Source: DATEGZ01 sp035519535 (GTDB lineage Bacteria; Acidobacteriota; Vicinamibacteria; Vicinamibacterales; SCN-69-37). Taken from it: 64,000 nucleotides of DNA. This document shows, piece by piece, positions 34,518 through 42,890 of this stretch. The position numbers and the translations under genes were made by a program. Each line of letters begins with the position of its first letter. Positions within the stretch are counted from its first letter, which is position 1. Location: contig DATIWF010000068.1 of NCBI GenBank assembly GCA_035519535.1, positions 1 through 64,000 of the forward strand. Direction: 5' to 3'. The notes beneath the pieces are model-generated. The model saw only the letters and a program-made list of their open reading frames with translations. It made no database searches and was not told where the DNA came from.

Positions 34518-37500
34518 TCAGAAGCCCTGGCGCAGCCCGACCTGCCAGTACCAGCGGCTGTCGAGGCGATCGAGCGGGTGCGAGGCGGCCACTTCGAGGA
34601 CGAGGAAGCCGAAGACGTTGACACGAGCCGCGCCGCCGTAGCTGCGGAGGAGATCCTGCGTGCCGCCGAGGAACGAGGGGCGCGTGTTGCTGCTCCAGGT
34701 CACGCCCGCGTCGAAGAAGCCCGCGATTTCGACGGGAATGCGGCCGTACTGGATGTCGCCCTTGAACAGGCCGTAGAGCGGCGCGCGCACCTCGATGTTG
34801 CCGACGAAAATCCGGCTGCCCTCGAGGCTCTGGAATACGCCGCATTGGGTCGTGCCGTTCGGCAACAGGACGCAGTCTGCCGACGTGAACGTTCCGAAGC
34901 CGTATCCGTGGACCAGATCCGGATAGCCCGCGTACAGCGGCACCAGGCGCGGGTCCTCCGCGTCGGCGCCGTACCGCCCGTAGTGCAGCGCGCGAAACGC
35001 CACCGTGATGGGACGCTTCGGCATGACGTACCGGCGCCAGTCGATCAGCAGGCCGGAGAAATTCAGCGTGCCGACGCTGCGGTCGAGCTCGAGCCGGTAG
35101 CGCTCGCCGTAGAGCGGACTCGTCGCGCCGAAGAACGACGTGTCGTGGACGAGCGCGACGCTGCCCTCGCCCGTGTTGATCGGATCGGCCAGCGTCGACT
35201 TCGTCACGGTGCGCGACTGCAAGGTGCCAAACGCATCGTACGTGCCCGTCTGCACTTCTTGCGTGAACGACAGCGAGCTGACGCCGCCCGAGAACTCGAC
35301 CCGCGTCGCCCGATTGAGCGGGTACGCCGCCAGCCCGAACACCCCCCGGCTCGTCTGGCGCTCGATGACGTCGTTCACCAGCGTGGTCCCGGTGGGCGAC
35401 TGCGTCAGCGTGAGAAACTCCGAGCGGTACGGCACCTGCGCGACGGACGTCGCCCAGTTCCAGCGGTGCTTGCGGTTGACGTAGAAGAGCTGGCCGCCGA
35501 AATCGGCGAACGTGCCGTTGACGGTCGCGGACACGCCGAGGGCGCGGTCGCCCAACGTGTCGCCGAAGAGAAACGCGATGCTCCCGCCCACGTACCCGCC
35601 GAACGAGCTGACGCCCACGCCGACCGATGGCTGCGCGATCGCGTCAAGCGACAGGTGATCCTTGTAGGGCGACGACTCCGGCTTGATGGACACCGGCGGC
35701 AGGCCGCGGCCGGCGTCCGTGAGGTACCGCTCGACCTCGCCGTCTGGCACGGTCCGCCCGGCCAGCAGCGCCGCGCGCCCCCCCGCCGGCGGCGGCACCT
35801 GCGTGACGATGTTCGACGGATCGAGCAGGTAGATCGACTGGCCGTCATCCTCGAACACGCTGAACGCGAGCCGTCCGGACGCCGCGGCGCTCGAGAGCGC
35901 CGGACTCGACGTCGTGATGCCGGCGACGCCCGTCAGAAACGACGACACCTGATCGATCGGCCCGCCGTCGATGCCCATCCGATAGAGGTTGCTCACGCCG
36001 TCGGGCTCCGCGATGAACGTCAGCGTGCGGCCATCCGCGGACACCTGCGGGCTGAGATGCTTGCCCTGCAGGAAGCCGGGAATCGGCGTCACGACGTGCG
36101 TCCCGAGGTCCAGGCGCGCCAGGCGGAGCGGACCGGACACGAGCGTCGCCAGGTCCGTGCTGAAGCGCTCCGTCACGAAGACGAGGGATTTGCCGTCGGG
36201 CGTGAACGCCGGCTCGAGGTCGGCGAACGGATCGTGCGTCAGCCGATCCAGCCGGCCGGAGTCGAGTGACAGCAGGTACAGATCCATCAATCCGCCGTGG
36301 TTGCCGCTGAGCGCCACCGACCGACCGTCGGGCGAGAACGTCGGATTGATCGCATCGTCGAGGCCGGGCAGGGGCACCTCGCGCGCGATGGTGCCGGATT
36401 TCGGATCGAGCAGGGCCAGCACGGGCCGACCCGATCGCACGGCGGTGATCGCGAGCCACCGGCCGTCCGGGCTCCAGGCGCCGGCCGAATCGAGGAACTC
36501 GAGGCTGTCGAAATGGGGATCGGTCGCCGAGTTCTCGAGCTTGTGGATGATGCGGCCGGACTCCGTGTCGGCGATGTACAGATCGATCGAAAACAGGTCG
36601 CGCTCCGAGAAGAACGCGACCTGGCGCCCGTCGGGGCTGAGCCGCGGACCGACGTTGTAGCGCCCGCTGCCGGTCGTGCGATTGACGATCATGCGGGACG
36701 AGCTGTCGAGCGACGACTGCCCCGCCGCGACCAGGTGCGTCGCCGCGATGATCGCGTCGTGCCACTGCGAATCGAGCTGGTCGGGCGTGCTGCCGAGCTG
36801 GCGCGCCAGCCCCATCAGGTCGAAGCGCGGGTTCGCGGCCGATCGAATCAGCGACGCGACCGCGCGGTCGCCGTATTTCGCCCCGACGAACGCCCAGAAC
36901 GCGTGGCCCCAGCGATATGGAAAGTACTTCGGGTCGTCGAGGTCCTTCACGCTGGGCAGCTTCTCGCGCAGCGCGGCGTCGCGCAGCCACATCGCCGTCT
37001 GGGCATCGACGGGCCCGAGCGAGAGGTACTCGGCCATGCCCTCGACAAACCACAGCGGAAACGCCAGGATGCCCGGCGCGGTGCCCGGGTTCCCGCGCGG
37101 GTCGTCGCCCGTCATGTCGAACTGGAAAGCGTGCACGAGCTCGTGCCCGAGCACGTGATCGGTGTCCGCAAGGGATCCGGCCACGGGCAGCACGATGCGG
37201 CGCTTCAGCGCTTCGGTCACGCCGCCGGTGCCCTCGCCGATCAGGCCCTCGATGACGTTGGTCTGGCGGAAGTGCGACGGCGCCGCGTAGAGCACGACGA
37301 CCTGCCGGCTGCGGAGGTCGTGGTCGAAGAAGCGCGAGTACCGCGTGTACCACCGCTCGGCCATCCGGGACACGATGCCGGCGACCTCGGCTTCCTCGGG
37401 GTAGTAGTAGAGGTCGAAGTGCTGCGTCTTGAGGACCTGAAAGTCGAACGTGCGGTACTGGACCTTGTTCTGACCGAAGTACTGCGCGCCGGCGATCGCC

Positions 37501-37568
37501 GGCGCGCAGGCGAGGCTCAACCCGACCCACGCCGCCACGCGCCACGCCGCCGACCGACGTCCCACCAC
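34518..37568 (-). CDS. Peptidase-MA/TolB-propeller/outer-membrane-barrel fusion protein
   Basis: A 1016-residue exported protein. After a signal peptide (1-28) comes a gluzincin-type metallopeptidase domain with His142-Glu143-His146 (GHELVHAFQF) and a downstream Glu in FVEGMAEYLS. Next are TolB-like propeller blades with repeated SPDGR motifs (about 305-560), then a beta-rich C-terminal region (about 660-1016) ending LRQGF, with the terminal Phe typical of outer-membrane barrels. The likely topology is a surface- or periplasm-facing protease-propeller tethered to an outer-membrane barrel. A paralogue starts at 63098. The GTG start at 37568 lacks a Shine-Dalgarno. Confidence 0.85.
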   Translation of the reverse strand: MVGRRSAAWRVAAWVGLSLACAPAIAGAQYFGQNKVQYRTFDFQVLKTQHFDLYYYPEEAEVAGIVSRMAERWYTRYSRFFDHDLRSRQVVVLYAAPSHFRQTNVIEGLIGEGTGGVTEALKRRIVLPVAGSLADTDHVLGHELVHAFQFDMTGDDPRGNPGTAPGILAFPLWFVEGMAEYLSLGPVDAQTAMWLRDAALREKLPSVKDLDDPKYFPYRWGHAFWAFVGAKYGDRAVASLIRSAANPRFDLMGLARQLGSTPDQLDSQWHDAIIAATHLVAAGQSSLDSSSRMIVNRTTGSGRYNVGPRLSPDGRQVAFFSERDLFSIDLYIADTESGRIIHKLENSATDPHFDSLEFLDSAGAWSPDGRWLAITAVRSGRPVLALLDPKSGTIAREVPLPGLDDAINPTFSPDGRSVALSGNHGGLMDLYLLSLDSGRLDRLTHDPFADLEPAFTPDGKSLVFVTERFSTDLATLVSGPLRLARLDLGTHVVTPIPGFLQGKHLSPQVSADGRTLTFIAEPDGVSNLYRMGIDGGPIDQVSSFLTGVAGITTSSPALSSAAASGRLAFSVFEDDGQSIYLLDPSNIVTQVPPPAGGRAALLAGRTVPDGEVERYLTDAGRGLPPVSIKPESSPYKDHLSLDAIAQPSVGVGVSSFGGYVGGSIAFLFGDTLGDRALGVSATVNGTFADFGGQLFYVNRKHRWNWATSVAQVPYRSEFLTLTQSPTGTTLVNDVIERQTSRGVFGLAAYPLNRATRVEFSGGVSSLSFTQEVQTGTYDAFGTLQSRTVTKSTLADPINTGEGSVALVHDTSFFGATSPLYGERYRLELDRSVGTLNFSGLLIDWRRYVMPKRPITVAFRALHYGRYGADAEDPRLVPLYAGYPDLVHGYGFGTFTSADCVLLPNGTTQCGVFQSLEGSRIFVGNIEVRAPLYGLFKGDIQYGRIPVEIAGFFDAGVTWSSNTRPSFLGGTQDLLRSYGGAARVNVFGFLVLEVAASHPLDRLDSRWYWQVGLRQGF

Positions 37569-37608
37569 CTAGTGATAACACGCGCCACGAGACGCCGGGG
37601 CAGAGAAC

Positions 37609-37660
37609 TGATGCCGGGAGTATTTTCCCTCCCCGCGACCGGAAAATACTCCCGGTGTCA
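37609..37660. repeat. Palindromic intergenic element A
   Basis: Arms 37609-37628 and 37641-37660 pair at 18 of 20 positions around a 12-nt loop; the core is CCGGGAGTATTTTCC. It lies in the 137-nt gap between two divergent genes, so it is not simply a terminator. It shares the core CCGGG..TATTTT with elements B and C. Confidence 0.7.
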
Positions 37661-37705
37661 TTTCTCCAGTAAGATTTGTCGGGCAGACGACACGGGAGTA
37701 TCTCG

Positions 37706-37999
37706 ATGGCCGCGGGCGACCACTCGGAACGACGCATCGTGCACTGCGTGAAGCTGCAGCGCGATCTGCCCGGGCTCGACGCCCCGCCGTGGCCCGGCCC
37801 GCTCGGTCAGCGCATCTACGAGCACGTGTCCGCCGAAGCCTGGGAGCTGTGGGAAGAGCGGATGAAGATGATCCTGAACGAGTACCGGCTGCTCCCGTTC
37901 CAGAAAGAGGCGCAGCAGCTCGTCGCGAAGCACATGGAGGAGTTCTTCTTCGGCGAGGGCGCGGCACTTCCGCCGGGCTACACGCCAGAGTCGCACTGA
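37706..37999 (+). CDS. yggX: Fe(2+)-trafficking / oxidative damage protection protein
   Basis: A 97-residue YggX protein. The conserved N-terminal Cys is in RRIVHCVKLQRDLPGLD, followed by the PWPGPLGQRIYEHVS and WEERMKMILNEYRL motifs that define the family, and a C-terminal EEFFFG. It protects Fe-S clusters and may move ferrous iron. The ATG at 37706 is preceded by a GGGAG; the open frame just upstream is leader sequence. Next gene 37 nt downstream. Confidence 0.95.
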   Translation: MAAGDHSERRIVHCVKLQRDLPGLDAPPWPGPLGQRIYEHVSAEAWELWEERMKMILNEYRLLPFQKEAQQLVAKHMEEFFFGEGAALPPGYTPESH

Positions 38000-38036
38000 T
38001 CCGCACGTCGACCCGCACCCAGCTGGAGGGACCCGC

Positions 38037-39539
38037 ATGAGCAGTGCCGCCACGCCGCCTCGCGCCGAAGCTGCGATTCCGACGTTCACGCAAGTCCTCG
38101 GGCATCCCTCGCCCCTGTGGATGCTCTTCATGTCGGAGTTCTGGGAGCGGTTCGCCTTCTACGGCATCCGCTGGGCGCTCGTGCTGTACATCGTCGCGCA
38201 GTTCCACGGCGGCTCGTCCACGGGCCAGGCCGACGCGAACCGCACGTACGGCGCGTACCTCGCCCTCGTCTATGCCGCGGCGATCTTCGGCGGCTACATC
38301 GCCGACAAGATCCTCGGCTATCAACGGTCGATCCTGACGGGCGCCGTGTTCATGGCCGCGGGGCTGTTCATGATCTCGCTGCCGGACGCGAGCGTCTTCA
38401 AGCTCGGTCTGGCCACGATCATCGTCGGCAACGGCATGTTCAAGCCGATCATCTCGACGATCGTCGGCAAGCTGTACGCCGTCGGCGACGAGCGCCGCGA
38501 CAGCGGCTTCACGATTTTCTACATGGGCATCAACGCCGGCGCGTTCGCGGCCCCGATCGTGACCCAGTGGCTCGCACAATCGGTGTTCGGCAGCGACGCC
38601 GCGCCCGCGTACAAGGTCGTCTTCATCGCGTCGGGCGTGGGGATGCTCGTCAGCCTCGTCTGGTTCTACATCGGCCGCGCCCGGCTCCAGGGCATCGGCG
38701 CACCGGCGCCCGACAAGGCCGGCCTGCAGTCGATCGTGCTGGTCGCGATTGGCGCCCTCGCGATGATCCCCGGCTACTACTTCCTGCTGGCGGCCGGGGC
38801 GCAGATCATTCAGTACGCGCTGACGGTGCTGTTCATCGTGCTCGCGGTGATGCTGGTGGTGGAGGGCGTGCGCGAGGGGCACGTCGCGCGCGACAAGGTC
38901 ATCGCGATGATGCTCATCTTCACGTTCAACATCCTGTTCTGGATGTTCTTCGAGCAGGCGGGCAGCTCGTTCACCTTCCTCGCCGACGAGATCGTGAACC
39001 GCAACCTCGGGGGCTGGGTCTTCCCCACCGCGTGGTTCCAGAGCGTGAACTCGGTCGCGATCATCGTGCTGGCGCCGATCATCGCCTGGATCTGGGTGCG
39101 GATGGGCAGCGCCAATCCGTCCATCCCCCGCAAGTTCGGGCTGGGGTTGATCTTCAACGGCCTGGCGTTCCTGCTGCTCATGTATGCGCTGTCGAGCCTC
39201 GTCAGCGCCGACAACAAGATCCCGTTCTGGACGCTGACCGCCGTGTACTGGATCCAGTCGGTCGGCGAGTTGTGCCTCTCGCCGATCGGGCTGTCGATGG
39301 TGACCAAGCTCGCGCCGGTCCGGCTCGTCGGCCTCGGCATGGGCGGCTGGTTCCTGTCGACCGGGATCGGCAACAACCTGGCCGGGATCTTCGCCAGCTC
39401 GGTCAGCGGCGAAAGCGGCATGACGACGACGTCGGCGCTGAGCGGCTACACGTTCGGCTTCTGGACGCTGGTCGGCGCGGGCGTGGTGCTGTTCCTCGCC
39501 GCGCCGCTCGTCACGAAGCTCATGCACGGCGTGAAGTGA
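38037..39539 (+). CDS. Proton-dependent oligopeptide transporter (POT/PTR2)
   Basis: A 500-residue major-facilitator protein that imports di- and tripeptides with protons. The ExxER proton-coupling motif is present (SEFWERFAFYGIRW) in the first helix, and FTIFYMGINAGAFAAP matches the second family signature. About 12-14 membrane helices. With several exported peptidases nearby, it could take up their products (inference). Good Shine-Dalgarno (GGAGG). It is followed at once by a hairpin with a T run. Confidence 0.93.
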   Translation: MSSAATPPRAEAAIPTFTQVLGHPSPLWMLFMSEFWERFAFYGIRWALVLYIVAQFHGGSSTGQADANRTYGAYLALVYAAAIFGGYIADKILGYQRSILTGAVFMAAGLFMISLPDASVFKLGLATIIVGNGMFKPIISTIVGKLYAVGDERRDSGFTIFYMGINAGAFAAPIVTQWLAQSVFGSDAAPAYKVVFIASGVGMLVSLVWFYIGRARLQGIGAPAPDKAGLQSIVLVAIGALAMIPGYYFLLAAGAQIIQYALTVLFIVLAVMLVVEGVREGHVARDKVIAMMLIFTFNILFWMFFEQAGSSFTFLADEIVNRNLGGWVFPTAWFQSVNSVAIIVLAPIIAWIWVRMGSANPSIPRKFGLGLIFNGLAFLLLMYALSSLVSADNKIPFWTLTAVYWIQSVGELCLSPIGLSMVTKLAPVRLVGLGMGGWFLSTGIGNNLAGIFASSVSGESGMTTTSALSGYTFGFWTLVGAGVVLFLAAPLVTKLMHGVK

Positions 39540-39542
39540 GCC

Positions 39543-39596
39543 ATACACCGGGAGTGTTCTTGCGAAATTCAAAAATACTCCCGGTGTATTTTTTCT
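39543..39596 (+). terminator. Palindromic element B, hairpin plus T run
   Basis: Arms 39543-39561 and 39571-39589 pair at 17 of 19 positions around 9 nt (core ACACCGGGAGT), and the right arm ends in a T run to about 39595. This is a credible intrinsic terminator for the POT gene, which stops at 39539. The core resembles elements A and C. It leaves only a few nt before the next start at 39600, so that gene has no Shine-Dalgarno. Confidence 0.65.
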
Positions 39597-39599
39597 GAC

Positions 39600-40328
39600 A
39601 TGGCCCTCGACGAATATCGCCGCAAGCGCGACTTCGACAAGTCGCCCGAGCCCCGGGGCCGCTCGAAGAAGTCGCCGGCGCCGCGGAAAAAGGGCGCGCG
39701 GTACTTCTGCGTGCAGAAGCACCTCGCGAGCCACCTCCACTACGATTTCCGCCTCGAGCACCGCGGCGTCCTGCTGTCCTGGGCCGTGCCCAAGGGACCG
39801 TCGCTCGACCCCAAGGTCAAGCGGCTCGCGATGCAGGTCGAGGATCATCCCATCGAATACGGCTCGTTCGAGGGCGTGATTCCCGAAGGCTACGGCGCGG
39901 GCATCGTGATGCTCTGGGACCGCGGGACGTGGACGCCGGCCAACGAGGACGTCGACGCCGCGCTCGCGAAGGGCGACATGAAGTTCACGCTCGACGGCTA
40001 CAAGCTCAAGGGCGAGTGGGCGCTCGTGCGGACGCGCGGCTACGGCGGCGACCGGGGCGAGGGCAAGAGCTGGCTGCTCATCAAGCACCGCGACGAGTGG
40101 TCGGGCGACTTGGACATCGCGACCTTCGCGCCCCTCAGCGTCAAGAGCGGCGAGGATTTCCACGAGATCCTCGCCGACGACCACCCGGCCATCTGGCAGA
40201 CCAACCGGCCGGCCGGGGGCGCAACCGGTGCTATGCTTCGTGAGGTCATCGAAAAAGCCGCGGCGCTCCGGGCCGAGCGGAACCGGCCTGCGCGCGGCAC
40301 GAAGAAGGCCCGCCGGAGGAACGCTTAG
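39600..40328 (+). CDS. Stand-alone LigD-type 3'-phosphoesterase domain protein
   Basis: A 242-residue protein matching the phosphoesterase domain of bacterial NHEJ ligase LigD: FCVQKHLASHLHYDFRLEH, then SWAVPKGPSLDP, and IEYGSFEGVIPEGYGAG. The metal/active-site His residues in HLASHLHYDF are present. In LigD this domain trims 3' ends during double-strand break repair; here no ligase, polymerase or Ku gene is nearby. It has basic N- and C-terminal tails. Translation without a Shine-Dalgarno is implied by the upstream hairpin. Confidence 0.9.
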   Translation: MALDEYRRKRDFDKSPEPRGRSKKSPAPRKKGARYFCVQKHLASHLHYDFRLEHRGVLLSWAVPKGPSLDPKVKRLAMQVEDHPIEYGSFEGVIPEGYGAGIVMLWDRGTWTPANEDVDAALAKGDMKFTLDGYKLKGEWALVRTRGYGGDRGEGKSWLLIKHRDEWSGDLDIATFAPLSVKSGEDFHEILADDHPAIWQTNRPAGGATGAMLREVIEKAAALRAERNRPARGTKKARRRNA

Positions 40329-40343
40329 GACTCAGGAGACTGT

Positions 40344-40784
40344 ATGAAGCACAGGATGCTACTCGGTGCCTTGACGCTCATCGCCGCGGCGGCCCTTTCG
40401 GCCGGCACGGCCGCACAGCAGCAGTCCACGCCGCCCGCGCAGACGCCCGCGCCCGAGCAGAAGCCCGACGCGAAAACCCCGCCCACCGTGGCCGGCAAGT
40501 GGGACGGATCGATCGACTCCGATCAGGGGACGATGCAGGTGTTCATCGAGATGAAACTCGACGGCAAGAAGGTCTCCGGCACGATCGCGGGCCCGCAGGG
40601 AACCTACCCGATCGAGGGCGAGTACGCCGACAACAAGCTGTCGTTCAGCGTGTCGGTCGACGGCGGCGGCGGCTCGATGCAGGTCTACTTCACCGGCGCG
40701 TTGAAGGACGACGGCTCGCTCGCCGGCACGTTGGATTTCGGTCAGGGCCAGGTGCCCTGGCATGCCACGCGCTCGAAGGGCTAG
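40344..40784 (+). CDS. Secreted beta-rich protein, paralogue 1
   Basis: A 146-residue exported protein: signal peptide (1-24), a Gln/Pro/Thr linker, then a lipocalin- or avidin-like beta domain with GKWDGSI, GKKVSGTIAGPQGTYPIEG and GTLDFGQG. No family named. Good Shine-Dalgarno (AGGAG). The following gene (4 nt later) encodes a recognisable paralogue, so a tandem duplication is likely. Confidence 0.78.
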   Translation: MKHRMLLGALTLIAAAALSAGTAAQQQSTPPAQTPAPEQKPDAKTPPTVAGKWDGSIDSDQGTMQVFIEMKLDGKKVSGTIAGPQGTYPIEGEYADNKLSFSVSVDGGGGSMQVYFTGALKDDGSLAGTLDFGQGQVPWHATRSKG

Positions 40785-40788
40785 CACC

Positions 40789-41202
40789 ATGCGCGCTCGA
40801 ACGATCCTAGCGAGTCTCCTGCTCGTCGCGGCGTCGCTCGTGGCCTTGGCGCAAACGCCGACCCCGACGCCGACGCCCGCCAAGCCGATCAACATCGCCG
40901 GGAAGTGGGCGATGACGCTCGATCTGTCGATCGGACAGGCGACGCCTGCGCTGGACCTGAAGCAGGACGGCGAGAAAGTCACCGGCACGTACACGGGCCG
41001 CTACGGCACGTTCCCGCTGCAGGGGACGCTCAAGGGCCGCGCCCTGGAGTTCTCGTTCCAGATGAACGCCGAGGGCCAGGACGTCACGATGTCGTTCAGC
41101 GGCGAGGTCGCGGTCGACGGCGAGTCGATGAAAGGTACGGCCACGATCGAGGGGCTGGGCGACGCGACGTGGACGGCGAAGCGAGACAAGGGCTCGTCCT
41201 GA
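40789..41202 (+). CDS. Secreted beta-rich protein, paralogue 2
   Basis: A 137-residue exported protein with a signal peptide (1-20), a TPTPTP linker and a beta domain with GKWAMTL, GEKVTGTYTGRYGTFPLQG and GTATIEGLG, aligning by eye with the gene just upstream. The ATG at 40789 lies 4 nt after the previous stop; an in-frame GTG/ATG farther up would fall inside the previous gene and is rejected. Confidence 0.78.
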   Translation: MRARTILASLLLVAASLVALAQTPTPTPTPAKPINIAGKWAMTLDLSIGQATPALDLKQDGEKVTGTYTGRYGTFPLQGTLKGRALEFSFQMNAEGQDVTMSFSGEVAVDGESMKGTATIEGLGDATWTAKRDKGSS

Positions 41203-41203
41203 T

Positions 41204-42175
41204 CTATTTCTTCATCAGCAGCTGATCCGACAGTACCGCCCAGATGGCCGCGCGCAGCCGGCGACGGTCGTGCCGCGCGATGGGGCGGCGCCAGAACGTG
41301 CCTTCGACGACCTGACACGAGGACGGGACGTGGCCGAGCGCGAGCGGCGCCTTGTGCTCGCGAGCGTAGCGCGCGAGGACCTCGTCGCTCGGCGCGCCCA
41401 CGTTGAAGACGAGGACGTCGATCGGCCGCCCGATGGTCTCAGACAGGCGCGTCACCGCGTCGCCCGCGGTGAACCCGGACATTCCCCGGCCCTCCGTGAG
41501 CAGATTCGCGACGCAGATCACCGGTCCCCGCACCGCGGCCAGCGCGTCGCGCACGCCGTTCACCAGCAGGATCGGGAGCAGACTCGTGTAGAAGCTGCCC
41601 GGACCGATGATGACGGCGTCGAGCGAGCGGATGACGTCGGCGACCCGCGGATGCACGGAGACCGGCGGGTCGATCCACACCCGGCGAATCGCGAGGCCGC
41701 CGGCCTGACCCGCGTCGACCTCGACCTCACCGCGCGTCGTCGATCCGTCGGCGTACTCGGCACAAAGCGAGGCGCGCTCGACGGTCACGGGCCAGACGTG
41801 GCCGCGGCAGCCGAGCAGCGCACGCAGGCCGTCGACCGCGACCAGGAAGTCGCCCGTGTACTGCTCCATCATCGAGAGCAGGAGGTTGCCGCCGGTGTGG
41901 CCGGCGAGCCGGCCGTGCTCGAACATCGGCAGCCGGGCGAGGAGGATGGCGCGCGCCTCACGCTCGTTGCGCGCGAGCGCCAGCGCGCAGCGCAGCACGT
42001 CGCCCGGCGGCAGGACCCCGAGCTCATCGCGCAGCTGGCCGGACGAGCCGCCGCTGTCGAACATCGTCACGACGGCGTGGAGGTCCGCCCACGGGTTCTG
42101 TTTGAGGCCGCCCAGCAGACTCGGCAGGCCCGTCCCGCCGCCGAAACAGCCGACCTTCAACACGCGCAGGCGCAC
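41204..42175 (-). CDS. YvcK/CofD-like gluconeogenesis factor
   Basis: A 323-residue cytoplasmic protein of the CofD/YvcK family. GCFGGGTGLPSLLGGLK near the start and TMFDSGGSSGQLRDELG (about 37-53) are the nucleotide-sugar-binding signatures; VIIGPGSFYTSLLP lies near 190. YvcK proteins sense UDP-GlcNAc and support cell-wall synthesis and gluconeogenic growth. The GTG at 42175 is 5 nt after a minus-strand TAGAAT, with no Shine-Dalgarno, so it is probably leaderless. Divergent from the nucleotidyltransferase-like gene by 19 nt. Confidence 0.88.
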   Translation of the reverse strand: MRLRVLKVGCFGGGTGLPSLLGGLKQNPWADLHAVVTMFDSGGSSGQLRDELGVLPPGDVLRCALALARNEREARAILLARLPMFEHGRLAGHTGGNLLLSMMEQYTGDFLVAVDGLRALLGCRGHVWPVTVERASLCAEYADGSTTRGEVEVDAGQAGGLAIRRVWIDPPVSVHPRVADVIRSLDAVIIGPGSFYTSLLPILLVNGVRDALAAVRGPVICVANLLTEGRGMSGFTAGDAVTRLSETIGRPIDVLVFNVGAPSDEVLARYAREHKAPLALGHVPSSCQVVEGTFWRRPIARHDRRRLRAAIWAVLSDQLLMKK

Positions 42176-42179
42176 AAGC

Positions 42180-42186
42180 TATTCTA
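42180..42186. promoter_or_regulatory. Overlapping divergent -10 elements (TATTCTA)
   Basis: TATTCTA reads TATTCT on the plus strand (42180-42185, 9 nt before the ATG at 42195) and TAGAAT on the minus strand (42186-42181, 5 nt before the GTG at 42175). The whole gap between the two genes is 19 nt, so both promoters must use this site or lie inside the genes. Confidence 0.5.
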
Positions 42187-42194
42187 TCGGACGC

Positions 42195-42890
42195 ATGACG
42201 CCGCTTGAGTTGTCCGGGTCGTCACGGCGTGCCTTCGCGCGGCTCGCCGCGGACCTGACGCGCATCTTCGGCGATCGGCTCGTCGCGCTCGTCGCGTACG
42301 GACCGGGGTCGAGCGTGGCTTTCGTACGGACGCTCGCGGCCGATGATCTGGACGCGTGCGCGACGCTCGCCGACGCGTGGCGTCGCGACGGCCTGGCGGC
42401 GCCGCTCCTGATGACGCCTGACGAGTTCCGCCGGTCGCTGGACACGTTTCCGCTCGAGTACTCCGCGATCCTCGACAGCCACGTGGTGATCGCGGGGCAC
42501 GATCCGTTCGCCGGCGTCGAGATCAAGCGCGAGGACCTCCGACGGGCGTGCGAGGTCCAGGCGCGCGGGCTGCTCATCCACCTGCGGCAGGGCTGGCTCG
42601 AAGCCGGCGGCCACGCGCATCGCGTCGAGGAACTCGTCGAGCACTCCGCCGCGCCGCTCCGTCGCCTGCTCACGCACGTGGCGGCACTCGAGGGCGAGCG
42701 GGCGCACGACACGGCCGGCCTCGCGGCGTTTGCGGCCAGGCGGCTGGCGCTTCCTGCCGACCTCGTGGCGGCGGTCCTCGCGCTCGAGACGGCGCCCGAG
42801 CGGCGGCGCGAGGTCGTGCGGCGGCTCTCCGAGTATCTCGCCGCGGCGGAGCGCTTGTGGTCGTTCGTCGACGCGTGGCGGACGCCGTGA
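42195..42890 (+). CDS. Nucleotidyltransferase-like hypothetical protein
   Basis: A 231-residue helical protein. The N-terminal half reads like a degenerate nucleotidyltransferase fold (FGDRLVALVAYGPGSSVAF, then an LDACATLADAWR region), but the usual GSxxRG/DxD catalytic residues are not clear. The C-terminal half is an all-helix HEPN-like bundle with a Gln/His stretch. A MNT/HEPN-like pair fused in one chain would fit; activity is uncertain. The stop overlaps the next start as GTGA. Confidence 0.6.
   Translation: MTPLELSGSSRRAFARLAADLTRIFGDRLVALVAYGPGSSVAFVRTLAADDLDACATLADAWRRDGLAAPLLMTPDEFRRSLDTFPLEYSAILDSHVVIAGHDPFAGVEIKREDLRRACEVQARGLLIHLRQGWLEAGGHAHRVEELVEHSAAPLRRLLTHVAALEGERAHDTAGLAAFAARRLALPADLVAAVLALETAPERRREVVRRLSEYLAAAERLWSFVDAWRTP

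Noticed and set aside
34275..36269. Plus-strand frame beginning in the repeat array
   Set aside because: It is antisense to the peptidase-barrel gene and its first 90 residues are translated simple repeats.
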